43,210 bases of DNA, from contig NW_022985176.1 in assembly GCF_010093535.1 (NCBI RefSeq), forward strand, positions 367,085 through 410,294, read 5' to 3'. Below, in pieces: positions 33,173 through 43,010 of this stretch. Position 1 is the first letter of the stretch. Every line of letters begins with the position of its first letter. A program made the position numbers and the translations under genes. Origin of the DNA: Lindgomyces ingoldianus. Lineage: Eukaryota > Ascomycota > Dothideomycetes > Pleosporales > Lindgomycetaceae. The notes under the pieces were generated by a model. It made no database searches. It was not told where the DNA came from and saw only the letters and a program-made list of their open reading frames with translations.

Positions 33173-35019
33173 ACGTACCTAACAGGTTGGCCGGCTACAC
33201 AGGTTGGCCAGCCACTTTTGCTAAGCCTCCACCACACTCTATTTATCTACATAATGCCTTAACAACAACACTAAATTAAATCTTCTAAAGAACATTAGAC
33301 ACAGCTTACTCTTTAAGCTTTTAAATAAGACTTAAAACTCTTCTTATAACACACTGTAGCTATTTATAATGTCTCTTATATAACACTAAGTAATTAACGC
33401 GCTAGACAGCCTTTAGAAGCAGAATGCTAGCTTAAATTAAAAAATCTAACTAAGCTTAAAAAGAAAGTAGTTGTTAAGTACATACTTAAGCTTATTACAC
33501 ACAGATTTCCCCTTAGGCTAATAGCTATAGCTAATATAGCTAATTCTTTGCGCGCAGAGCGCAATCTAGGCTAGGTTAGCTTAAACTAGCCTAGTATATA
33601 AGTTAAGCACTACCCTAAGTTTATAATAAAGTTTAATTATAAGTACAATTATAAAAAAGTGCTTTATAAAGATCTAGAGGTTATCTAGGGCTAGTTTTAC
33701 CTAGTAGCTAACATAAAAGCTAAGTACAGTATCTAGAATAAAGACATGTATAACTTTAATAAGTTAGGCTTTATAATAGGCTAGATATTAACTAGAGCAG
33801 TTATTACAGCTTTAAAGAGATAAAAACGGCTAAAAGTAATATAGTAAGGTAATAAAAAGTAGATAATAGTTATCTAAGGCATTAATATAATAAAGTAGGC
33901 TATTTTACTCTTTATTATTTTTAAAGGCTGCTATTACTTTTTTGCCTAGTATAAAGAAAAGAATCTACTTTAGAACTAGGTTATTGCAGTCTCTAAAAAC
34001 AGCTAGATAATAAATAAGCTTAGGCTGCAGTAGTTAAAGCACTTTAATAAGCATATAAAAAAAAAGTTATAGGCGCTTATTAGCTTTTTATTATTAATAG
34101 CTATAAAAGCTATAACTTACTTAATTTTTAGTAGTACTGTAAGAAGAACATAATTATTACTATTTATATACTTTTACACTTATTACACCTTTTATAGCCT
34201 CTTAATGTAGGTTGTTTTACCCCTTTAAAAAAGGTGTATAAGCACTTAGCTAAAAATCTTATATGTAACTAAATTATTTACATTATAAAACCTAAGTTTC
34301 TACTATGCTTTATACACACCTATAATGTAGTAATTACTTTTAGTAATATTTAAAAAGAGTTTTAAAGCGCTAGTTTAGTCTTATTTAATCTAGAATAAGT
34401 TAAAACAGCCCTTAACATCTAGTTGTGTACTTTATTACTACTACTACTTATTAATAACAAGCCTTAGTAGTTATAAACTTTAGGTAATACTTTTAAATTT
34501 AAGTTATAATTAATGCTTATAAAAGTAAAAATTTAGAAGCATATAAATAGCTTACTAATGTCTATAGTAAAGGCTTTTAAAAAGGTTTTAAAAAGGGCAG
34601 CAATTATTACGCATAAGCTAGTGTTAGTGTAAAAAAAGATTATAAAGCTTTAAGCAGTAAATAAGGCTACTACATAATATAAATTACATAAAAGAAAGTA
34701 GATTTAGGTAAAAAAGACCTTAATAGTTAAGAATAGGGCTTGTTTAACTACTCTAAAGAAGTTTAAAGCGCGTAGTAATAGGAAGAAGCTAAAGACGCAG
34801 GTGCGCGCTAAAGAAGGTAAGCTAAGTTAAAAGCAATATAGGCAGTGTAATTAGACTAGGCATAACTTGCGTATGTGTAAGAAAGTAGTAGAAGTAGACT
34901 CTAAATAATATCTTGTGTTGTATTGCTTTATACAGGGCTAAAGTAGGCTGTTTTGCGCTAGAATAGGGTAGTTTTAGTGGGGGCTTAGCAAAAGTGGCCG
35001 GCCAACCCGTTAGGTACGT
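33173..35019 (+). mobile_element. Fot1/pogo-type DNA transposon, 1847 bp
   Basis: Terminal inverted repeats ACGTACCTAACAGGTTGGCC (left) and ACGTACCTAACGGGTTGGCC (right, read inward) are flanked by the TA duplication at 33171-33172 and 35020-35021. The left end has an extra near-duplicate of the ggttggcc motif. Size, TA target and one long transposase frame fit the Fot1/pogo group of the Tc1/mariner superfamily. The termini kept their CpG; the interior is decayed. Confidence 0.92.
33254..34908 (+). pseudogene. Fot1/pogo-type transposase, RIP-inactivated
   Basis: About 551 codons from ATG 33254 to TAA 34906-34908 (small indels shift the frame), near the usual Fot1 length. The N-terminal half shows the helix-turn-helix pattern of the family (LTL*AFK*DLKL, AIYNVSYITL). 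The catalytic region has Y-N-F-N-K-L-G-F at about 33752-33775, where the first Asp has become Asn. Later it reads H-L-L-*-P-L-N-V-G-C-F at about 34190-34220, where the third catalytic Asp has become Asn. It ends with a zinc-knuckle-like tail (QCN*TRHNLRMCKK). The enzyme would cut and paste DNA at TA sites; it is inactive here. Confidence 0.9.
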
Positions 35020-35021
35020 TA

Positions 35022-35466
35022 CAGCATTTTCTAATTTTTTATCTCTAAAGTATTACGTTTAAGCTTAGTTTAGTTTTTAATAAAAAAATCTACGTACATT
35101 TTAAGCATAATTATAGTATTAATTATATAATACTAGCTATTCTATCTTATATAATTATCTAAGGGTATTATCTGTCTAGCTTATAAGATAAACTTATTTA
35201 TATAAAGCCTTAAACTATAAATATAGACTATAATGTTATAAAGTTTTCTAAGAGGACTAATAGCTCTAATTATATTTTATTATATAGAATTAAAAGGTAA
35301 TTTATTTACTTTTTTAATATTTATAGCTTTAGAAAGTTTAAGATAACTTTTATATAAACTTAAAAATTAAAATGCTTATATAATAAAATTAATAATATAA
35401 CTAAAATAGTAAACTTTTTTATTCTTAAAATCTTAATGTAGATTAAGTTTATTAAAATACTACTTA
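35022..35466. other. RIP-decayed DNA, unclassified
   Basis: Continuation of 32963-33170 after the TA duplication. It is AT-rich with no recognised gene or RNA, and ends at the left end of element A3 (possible 5-bp target actta, 35462-35466). Confidence 0.5.
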
Positions 35467-35743
35467 CGTTAAATAGGCTCTTTTAGCTAGCTACTTATAG
35501 TATAAGCACTTAAGTAGCAAGAGCAAGAGTAGTGTACAGTGTGCACACTGTACAAAGTAGATAGGGTAGAGGCAACATGTTTCTAGTTCTATTACTCTGT
35601 CTTTTCCTCTATATAGAAGAAAAGGGGAATATCTAGATGTTTACGCACAGATGTTTACACATAAGTATTATATAATATACCTACATAATTCTTCTATTGC
35701 GCAATAACTATTTAGACTATAACGCTGTTACTATGTATAAACA
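35467..35743 (-). repeat. A3 left LTR, 277 bp
   Basis: It aligns with the 280-bp A LTRs with a few small gaps. It is heavily mutated in its inner half (tgtataaaca where others read cgtacagaca). Confidence 0.88.
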
Positions 35744-36111
35744 CTAGCAACTTTCTGTTTTTGCCTAAGAAGTTACCTTCTGTACTAGTTACTTCCCTCT
35801 TGTTTATGTAGGTCTATCTAAATATATTCTACCTATACTTTACTTTATTTATTAGAACTTGCTCTAGTAATGCTAAATATTAAAATAGGCTAGTTATACT
35901 TTATAAATAGCTTTATAAATAACATAGAGTGTTTAAGCTATTATTATTTAGCTTTATATACTTATTCTATAAATGTTTAGTAGTGTATAGGCTGTTTTTA
36001 TACAGAATTCTGTAATAGAATAGTGTAGGATCTTTGCGTAGAGAGGTGTGTAGAGAGGTGTATATAATAAGGTTTTCTCTCCTCTTTTTTGCCTTCTCTT
36101 CTTTAGCCCTA

Positions 36112-36354
36112 ACTTTATTAACTGTGAAGCTATGTGGAGCACCAGAGACATGAGGAACTGCATTGAATGTATTGCTAGAGGAGTCCTTTGCAGGAGTCTA
36201 TATATATGCGAAATAAGTGGGTGAGTCGTGGCAAGAGACTGTGCTGAGATGCATACGACTATGGTGCCGACGCATGATCATCGTGTGACGACACATCCGA
36301 CTATCGTGCGACTATGGTGACGACGCATCCGAGTGTCACCAATGCAAACATTAA
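36112..36354. other. 243-bp unmutated insertion in A3
   Basis: A2 reads aagccctactgt without interruption, while A3 has CCCTA (36107-36111), 243 bp of new sequence, then CCCTA (36355-36359). The insert has balanced base composition with many CpG. It contains degenerate tandem units around cgactatggtg, cgacgcat and catcgtgtgacgac (36248-36340). It has no TG...CA ends and no clear inverted repeats. It may be a small non-autonomous element or captured single-copy DNA. Confidence 0.7.
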
Positions 36355-36714
36355 CCCTACTGTATAATCCCCTAGCTCTTTTTTCTTATTATATAGTGCT
36401 AACAGTAACAGGTTCTCCTGTACACACACACACACACACACATAATGTCTTTCTAGCCTTTCTTCTTCTTTTCTAACGCTGTTAGCGCAGGGTTCTTTAA
36501 CATCCTTATACAGCCTAATTGTAACGATTCTCGTTCCATCTCGGGTCGCCCGGAACCTATCCGAAGAGTCCCCGTATCGGCTCCGACCCTGGCTCGACCC
36601 TGACTCGACCTGGCCCCGACTCTGCCCTGCTCCCTGCTGTACCCCTATTCCTCCATGTATTTAGTCGCACCTCGCCCCTGTAGCTAGCTTAGTAGTTTTC
36701 TAATATCCTTTGTA

Positions 36715-37979
36715 CAGTACCCTCGCATAAGTGATTGGCCACTTAGCCGAGTTCTTCCCCCACCACACAAATGCACTAGAATCAACCTACTATAACTCTA
36801 TTAAAAGAACCCCATTTTTAATAAGTCTAAAGCTAAATAAAACCTTAAGAAAAGGGCTATCTAAATGTACTATTAATATAATATAGCAGTTCTACCTTTA
36901 TAAGGTAAGCGCTAGCAAAATTATGTGTTATCTTAGCATACTAAAGTTAACAGTTATGTATAACATTAGGAAGCTATAAAAGCAGCCCTAACACATTAAT
37001 ACTAAAGCCCTGTGTATAGGCAGGCCTCTAAAGCTTAATAAACGCGCTAAGAAGCATCTTATTTACTAAGCAGTAAATAATCCTTTTACTACGCTTAACA
37101 CTATTGCAACGCTATTAAAGACTAGATGTTAGATCTATGCCTGCACTATAAGAAAATACCTTGCAAAAAACAAGTACTACGCCTTTTACCTGTTCTGTAA
37201 GCCTTAGCTGTTAGCTGTGCACAAAGAAAAGCAACTCTAATTTGCTTAAAGTTAGATTAGATACTACGCCTTTATAGGTACGTTAAAGAGCTAGGCGTAG
37301 GTACAAGAGGTGCTTCTTAAAGCCTACATTTAAGTCTAGAAGAACTACAGTTAGTGTTTTTAGTGTAATATCTCTTAATAGTAAATTAGAGCTTTATATT
37401 AACACTAACAGCAAGCGCAACAACTCTAGAAAATACTGCTAGATTCTACATAACGTTAGGATCCTATTCTATTAGGAACTTATAGAGGCTTAAGAGATTA
37501 GCATCTAGATGCAGGATAGAGCCTTTATACACACTGTAAAGGCAACTTAAAAGTATATAAATAATTATAATATAATCTAGATAGAGTAGCCTTTATAGAG
37601 CCCTAATTTAAATCTAATTAAAAACGTCTAGCAAATTATAAAGTTGCGCATCTTAAAGTAACAAGAATATATTACTACTTGCTAGCAAATAGTAAAGGTC
37701 CTGTAAGAGAAGTAGTTAAAAATTTAACTAGCTAATTATAGGAAGTGTATCCTTAGTTAGTTAAAGCGCATAAAGGACGTTATCTAAAATAAAGATAGAT
37801 TAACTTACTATTAACTAGCTACAACACTAAGAAACTAGCCTATATATAGGCTTCTTATAGAACTAAAAATTTTTAAATTTAATTAATTTTTAATAGAGAT
37901 ATTGCTATGCTAAAATAGCTAACTTTACCCATCTAGAGCTCGGTTCACTAGGTGGCTAATAACTTTCGCGAGGGTACTG
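36715..37979 (+). mobile_element. Tc1/mariner transposon, 1265 bp, in the B LTR
   Basis: The ends CAGTACCCTCGC are inverted repeats of about 40 bp with mismatches, flanked by TA at 36713-36714 and 37980-37981. The empty site is seen in the B solo LTR around 42700-42712. One transposase frame fills the element on the plus strand. The termini kept CpG, while the centre is RIP-mutated. Confidence 0.93.
36769..37890 (+). pseudogene. Tc1-type DD34E transposase, RIP-inactivated
   Basis: From ATG 36769 the frame is broken by RIP stops. M-Q-D-R-A at 37509-37523 carries the second catalytic Asp (37515-37517). S-P-N-L-N-L-I-K-N-V at 37599-37628 corresponds to the family signature ending in catalytic Glu, here Lys (37620-37622). 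The spacing between these two is exactly 34 residues, the DD34E spacing of Tc1. The Asp, Pro and Glu of that signature and a following Trp have all been changed by transitions. A helix-turn-helix region should occupy the first third but is hard to trace. Function was cut-and-paste transposition at TA. Confidence 0.88.
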
Positions 37980-38096
37980 TACAAGGCCTATAGGTGTTAA
38001 TAGAAATTCCTAGGTTCTAAGTCCCCACGCACTTCTATATGCCTCTAAGTGGATTCCTACTGCATTTAGACCTATTATCTTGCTTGTACTGTTACA

Positions 38097-38735
38097 TTAT
38101 ATTAGAAAACTTACTTTTACTAGTAACAGCCTTATTAATAATATTACACTAATTATTTATTTAACTACATCTAAGCTTTAAGACGCGTCTAATTTAGTTT
38201 AGGTTATAATATTTATACACTATTATATTAAACTATTTAGTCTATTGACAGAATACTAGAGACCTTTTATTAACTAAAGCCTTTAGGTTTAGAACTTTCT
38301 ATCCCCTATAATTAAGATTGCTTTTAAAAAAGTTGTAAAGAGTGCGCTAAAGTAGAAACTTAGAGACTACTAATAACTTATTAAAATTAAAGGCAACTGC
38401 TAATGTCTAACTAACTAATCTCTAATTCTATAATTAAAATACGCTTTAGCTAAGGCAAGCCTTTTAGAGTTAATTTATAATCTATGTTAACAGCTAAACC
38501 TACTTCTACAGCACCTAAAGCTATACTTTTACCTAATTTAGAGTTAACCTCTAGTAGTATATTTATTAATAATTAGATTACTTAATTATAAGTATAGCTT
38601 AAGTAGCTAATCTAGCTAAGAACTGCTAGTTAACCTCTACTAACTACTAAATCACCTTTAATAACGCCCTGTACTACTTTTGCTATCTTAAGTGTAAGAG
38701 ACTTTTTAGGCACTTTTTAAACCTAGCAAATATAT
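38097..38735 (+). other. Decayed DNA after the B LTR, unclassified
   Basis: This may be the internal region of element B, since it follows directly on the LTR end. A plus-strand frame with a CKECAK stretch near 38340 and a Ser/Thr-rich part near 38490-38560 has RIP-type stops. No family motif is recognised. It ends at the F LTR at 38736. Confidence 0.4.
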
Positions 38736-39354
38736 TGTTACAACCTATGATTAGACTGTAAGCAACTAGTTAGAAGTGCCCTACAGTTTGAACGATCAAG
38801 GATGGAAAGTTCTTAACTTCTTGCCCGACAAATCACGTGACCTGACGGACGAGGAATGGACCAAGCTATTGGACTAATGTGCGGCGGAGTGCGTCGTCTA
38901 ATAGGGAAACAACGTTTGCATGCTAATGCAATCAACTGCGCGTAAGACGTACTACAGAACGTTGCATGCAACAACTCGCAACAGCCTGTAAGCGTATATA
39001 ACCCTATGTATATAGTTTAAGATCCTAACTTTACTTAAAAGCTATAATTAACAGTTAGTTTATTTTTTACATAGACTAAGTAGCATTACTACTTTTTAAT
39101 AAGAAGCAATCTAATTATATATCTTACACTATATATACCTTCTTTCTTGTTCTATAAAGGAACTGTTTAACTTAAGCGCCTTATACTGCTGTTGTAGAGC
39201 AAACTATAGTTAGCTGCCTCTTCTTATCCTAGCAACAACGCCTTACAGACTGTACACCTGCTTAAGGCTAAGTTCTCTCCCCTTCGCACCTCTAATCTCT
39301 TCTATAGGCTCTGAGATTTTTAGACACTATTCCTCTAAAGTTAAGACTATAACA
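38736..39354 (+). repeat. F 5' LTR, about 619 bp
   Basis: It starts TGTTACAACC, the same TGTTACAA terminus as J. The end at actataaca is chosen because the following bases match the start of the J interior. 38765-39000 is nearly unmutated and CpG-rich (gtgcggcggagtgcgtcg), consistent with an LTR promoter part. The partner LTR is not in the window, so the end is inferred. Confidence 0.65.
38995..39001 (+). promoter_or_regulatory. TATA box of the F LTR
   Basis: TATATAA stands in the unmutated part of the LTR (gcgtatataaccctatg), about 260 bp from its start, where an LTR promoter is expected. Function is inferred from position only. Confidence 0.45.
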
Positions 39355-39399
39355 TTAATTACTAACCTCTAACAAAGTATAAATCTCTATACTACTTCT

Positions 39400-40540
39400 A
39401 CTAACTAGGAAATAATTAGCGCTTTACTAGCAGGCACTAGCTAGATTCTAACTCTAAATAAAAAAGTGTTAACTAAACAGCTAAATAACATAAGAAACAA
39501 GATTACTAAACTAAAACAACTATTAGCTTAATTAGTAAACTATAGACTAACAATAGCAAATGCTTAAATCTAAAACCTTTAACTTAAAGTATTAAATTTA
39601 AGAAACGCAGCTTAGGAAAGGCTAAGTGTAGACTTTAAAAAGACATTAAAGCTTACTCCCTCTAAACCCTTTACTAGAAGTGTAAAAGACCTTAACCTGT
39701 TCTTTACATAATGCTATCTTTATATATAATACAACAAGGGCGCTTTCTAAACTTATAAAGAAATAATCTCCTAGATACAACTTTATCTAAAAGGCTCTTT
39801 AGCAATTTAGTTTTAGCCTTATGTAGACAGCTAGATAAATTTTAAAACTAATAAAGAAATCCTTCTCTTAGAAACTAAAGAAATCTTTAGTAGCATTAAC
39901 TTCTTTAAAGAAGCTCTAACTGCTATTTATAAATTAGTAAATTAGGAAAAGATAGCAGTTAATAAAATAGACACCCTAAAACAAAAAAAAGAAATAGTCT
40001 AACGCTACACAGCTTACTTCTGCAAACAACTAGCTATTTGTAGATAGACAGATTAAAAAGCTATATGCAGAATGTTCTATAATAGGCTAAATGATATAGT
40101 TAAGAATAAATTCTTACATAATAAAAAACTAAGAACCCTAAAAAAATTTCTTAACCAAGTAATAAGTTATAATAAAAGACATATAGAATGTTAAAGAGAA
40201 AAGAAAACTAGCATAACAATGTAGAAGTCAAAGTAGACACTAAGAAAGAAGAAGGCCCCCTAATATAATAAAGAGCTAATAGACCTTAGTTATGTAAAAC
40301 ACACATATAGTACTTCTAAAAAAAAAGTAAAAGTCCTTTTAAAGGTGACAGACTACCTCTAAGTAAGAAACAGAAGAAATAGCTTAAAGAAAAAGCCTAT
40401 CTAAACTATAAAGAAGTAGGCTACTTTTATTAGAAATATCTAGACTCTAAAAACCTAAAAAATAAAAATAAGAGACTAGCTATAAGAGTTATAGAAGCTA
40501 AATAAAAACTAATGTTAAAAGAAATTTATAATAAACTTAA
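39400..40540 (+). pseudogene. Element F gag with zinc knuckle, RIP-inactivated
   Basis: Plus-strand frame with a Lys/Leu helical stretch (39480-39600), then the Retrotrans_gag pattern F-F-T-*-C-Y-L-Y-I, IQLYLKGSLAI*F*PYVDS*, VNKIDTLKQKKEIV*RYTAYF (about 39690-40020), and a knuckle remnant A-Y-L-N-Y-K-E-V-G-Y-F-Y at 40395-40443 with Cys turned to Tyr. Trp and Gln codons are stops. The order and spacing match J gag. Gag forms the particle of the retrotransposon. The start codon is not determined. Confidence 0.75.
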
Positions 40541-42290
40541 TAAATAACTTTACTAAAGATGTAAAGCTAATTATAAACTACTAAACTGTTCTAGGAATTA
40601 CTAAAAGGTGGAAGTATAAAATAACTAGAAGGTCCTTTAAGCAATTAAACAAGCTGCTGTTCTAGAGGGATAGCGCAACTTAATATAAGCAGTAAACTAT
40701 ATTAAGAACGTAAGATAAAAAGAAAATAAATTCCTCTTAGAACAACTAATAACAAGCATACCTATAGAAAAACTTGCCTACTAATTTTACTATAGTAAAT
40801 GTTAGAAATGTAAAAAAACCTATAATTATAACTATTATAAAAAAGAATACAATAAAATACACATTAATAACAACATAAACATGTATAAGATTATCTTAAA
40901 CATTATAAAAACACACTATAGCATTCTAAACAAAACTAAAAAATAGAAGTTCTTTAAGAAAATCCTTAGAAATAGGGAAGGCCTAGAATAGTAAAGCATG
41001 TTACTTTACACTCTACAACCTTACTACAAGAGACCTAAAACACTACCTCTAGCACTTGCAACAACTAGAAAAGAACTTAAAACATAATAAGTTAACTAGT
41101 ACTATATTTTATGTAGAAGTAAACAACATAAAAAATCTAAATACAAATATAAAGCACACCTCTTGCAAATTATTAGAACAAAAGAATACTCTAGATAAAC
41201 CTAAGTATAGCTAGTACTAGTCTACATAAACCTAAAAGAATGCCTAATAAAATAGTATCTATGCACTAACTAGTATTGTGTATAACATTAGCCTATAAAG
41301 CATTAAGCAAGATAGTGGCTGTAATTAATAAAAGAAAACAGTCTAGGTGTGACGGCGCGTACCGCGTCACATGCTCTGCGGCATCAGCTCCCTCGCTTGC
41401 GCAACGAGTAGCACGCTAGTGCTACGAGTAGCGCCTTGGCAGAGGGCACACATGTATATTTAAACTCGCAGAGCAGCTCCTCTGCTCCTGAGTTTAATCT
41501 AGTTGAGTTACACCACCTCTTGCTTGTAGCTTGAGCATGCCGACCGTGACACTAGGCAACAATACCTTAGAAGGAACAGCAACTAATTGTAAAATGCTAC
41601 ACTACCTCCACTGTAGCACAGGTCTAGACTATAAGCAAAAAGTATAGACTAATTGCAAAGAATACAGAAGCTGTACCTTCTATTACTTCTAGTAGAAGGT
41701 ATATAGACAATACAACTAGCTCTCTTAACACTATTAGATAGAGGACAGAGACTGTCTACTTAAGAACTGTATAATCTAAGAACACTAGCAGCACAGAATC
41801 TAGATAGACTAGATAAAGGCATATAAATAAGACATAAAAAATGTTAAGCTAAATAAAACGCTTAACTATAATAAAATATTTTATAACACTAAAGTCCTAG
41901 TAGCAGTGGAATAAGGAATAGGTAAAAGCCTTACTATAAAATTTACTCTAGATAGATAAAAGAAAGTTGCACTAATAGACAGCAGCTGTACATTTACTGC
42001 TGTTAACTCTAACTAAGTAGACTAACAAGACATACTGTATTAAGTAAAGAAAAACCTCTTTAAAGTCTTTTTTGTAGACGCCTTCTTAATTAAATTTAGA
42101 GATAGCTATATATAATTAGAAACAGTTAAGCTATAGCTAGAAACAGAAGACACTCTTAAATAATAATCCCTAAGCATCCTACCCCTTAGAGGAAAGTATT
42201 AGGCAATACTTAAGTACAACTAGCTATAAAATACTACGACAGTGTATAAATAATCTGTAAAAGCAAAGCTTACTTAGAGCAATAGTTAGC
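40541..42290 (+). pseudogene. Element F gag-pol linker and protease, RIP-inactivated
   Basis: A long Lys/Asn-rich decayed frame, interrupted by a solo LTR at 41348-41551, leads to a retropepsin remnant at 41969-41998 reading A-L-I-D-S-S-C-T-F-T. The active-site Asp-Ser is kept and the Gly is lost; J has A-L-V-D-S-R-C-T-F. A second knuckle-like stretch lies near 40800-40850. The frame stops before any reverse transcriptase. Confidence 0.7.
41348..41551 (+). repeat. Solo LTR, 204 bp (family D), TSD CTAGG
   Basis: It starts TGTGACGG and ends CCGTGACA, within the duplication CTAGG (41343-41347, 41552-41556). It is almost unmutated, with many CpG. It contains short palindromes (tgtgacg...cgtcaca at the left end; gtagcac-gcta-gtgctac near 41408-41425) and a TATA-like tgtatatttaaac at 41452-41464. 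No other copy is in the window. Confidence 0.9.
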
Positions 42291-42527
42291 ACATTAAGGT
42301 AGGTGTAAGGCCGGATGTCCTAGAGCGGGCTAGTATGGCCTCCCCTGACCTGTTTAGAGGTCACATGACCTGTACTTTGTATATAAGCATAAATTCTAAC
42401 AAGTAAGGCTTAGTAGCAATTTATCTCTCTTATAATACACTTCTATCTTTAAACGCTTACTTTTAGTGCTATTTATGCTACTTACTATTCTATCTTTATA
42501 GTAAGTTATTTAGGTTAAAGAATAGTT

Positions 42528-42816
42528 TATAATAATTTTTATAAATTATTTTATCTTAAGTTGCTTAGAACTTATCTAATAAGTTTTTATATTAGCTTTA
42601 ACTATAACTTAACTTTATCTTTTACAGTTACTTTTATTTTTTTAAGTATTTAGTTGCACCTTTTTTTTTAGCTAGCTTAGTAGTTTTCTAAGATTTTTTA
42701 TATAAGGCCTATAGGTGTTAATAGCATTCCTAGGTTCTAAGTCCCCACGCACTTCTATATGCCTCTAACTAGATTCCTACTGCATTTAGACCTATTGTCT
42801 TGCCTGCGCTGTTATA
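42528..42816 (+). repeat. Solo LTR of family B, 289 bp, TSD TAGTT
   Basis: It aligns with the B LTR at 36520-38096 after removal of the Tc1 element, and ends gctgttata. It is flanked by TAGTT (42523-42527, 42817-42821). The left half has lost nearly every C and many G: tatattagcttt stands where the other copy reads tatcggctcc. The empty site is seen in the inverted C copy near 227-232. Confidence 0.88.
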
Positions 42817-42920
42817 TAGTTGTAGCATAATGCTTAGCAAATTAGTATTAGATAGGTAATAGACATATAATAATAATATTTAACTATAGCAAGTAACTAA
42901 TTATAGCCTGTAACTAAGCA

Positions 42921-43010
42921 TAGCTAATGCTAATCTCTAACACACTAATATAGCTAATGCTAATCTCCAACACACTAATATAGCTAATGCTAATCCTTAA
43001 CATACTAATA
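42921..43010. repeat. 30-bp tandem repeat, three units
   Basis: Three units of tagctaatgctaatctctaa plus cacactaata, at 42921, 42951 and 42981, with one to four changes each and a partial fourth unit. The inverted C copy on the left has about one unit (124-150), so unit number varies. Confidence 0.92.

Larger units (their letters stand above)
35467..36519 (-). mobile_element. LTR element A3, truncated left part
   Basis: It consists of an A-family LTR (35467-35743) and subterminal region as far as the block after the CA repeat (36422-36442). It then ends at the B-family LTR at 36520. The first base of the LTR is C instead of T. It carries a 243-bp insertion (36112-36354). The rest of the element, including the other LTR, is not in the window. 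The open frame 35954-36163 (minus) spans the insertion junction and is not a gene. Confidence 0.85.
36520..38096 (+). repeat. Family B LTR (about 310 bp) split by a Tc1 transposon
   Basis: It starts TGTAACGATTCTCG and ends ACTGTTACA. Removing the transposon (36715-37979 and one TA) leaves about 310 bp that align with the solo LTR 42528-42816. The left 195 bp are unmutated and include an 11-bp tandem motif of the type ctcgaccctgg (about 36580-36620). The flanks (ctaat, ttata) do not match, so it is one LTR of a longer or rearranged element, not a simple solo LTR. Orientation is unproven. Confidence 0.8.
38736..42303 (+). mobile_element. Ty3/gypsy element F, 5' part only
   Basis: An LTR at 38736-39354 is followed by gag, zinc knuckle and protease on the plus strand. 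The element breaks off at 42303 where a C-family repeat begins, so reverse transcriptase, integrase and the 3' LTR are missing. Gag and protease remnants resemble those of J, and the first internal bases after the LTR (ttaattactaacctc) match those of J (ttaaacactaccccc). A solo LTR sits inside at 41348-41551. Confidence 0.75.

Noticed and set aside
35954..36163. 69-codon minus-strand frame
   Set aside because: It crosses the junction of A3 and the 243-bp insertion.
42921..43010. CRISPR-like array
   Set aside because: The three 30-bp units are directly adjacent with no spacers, in a fungal repeat.
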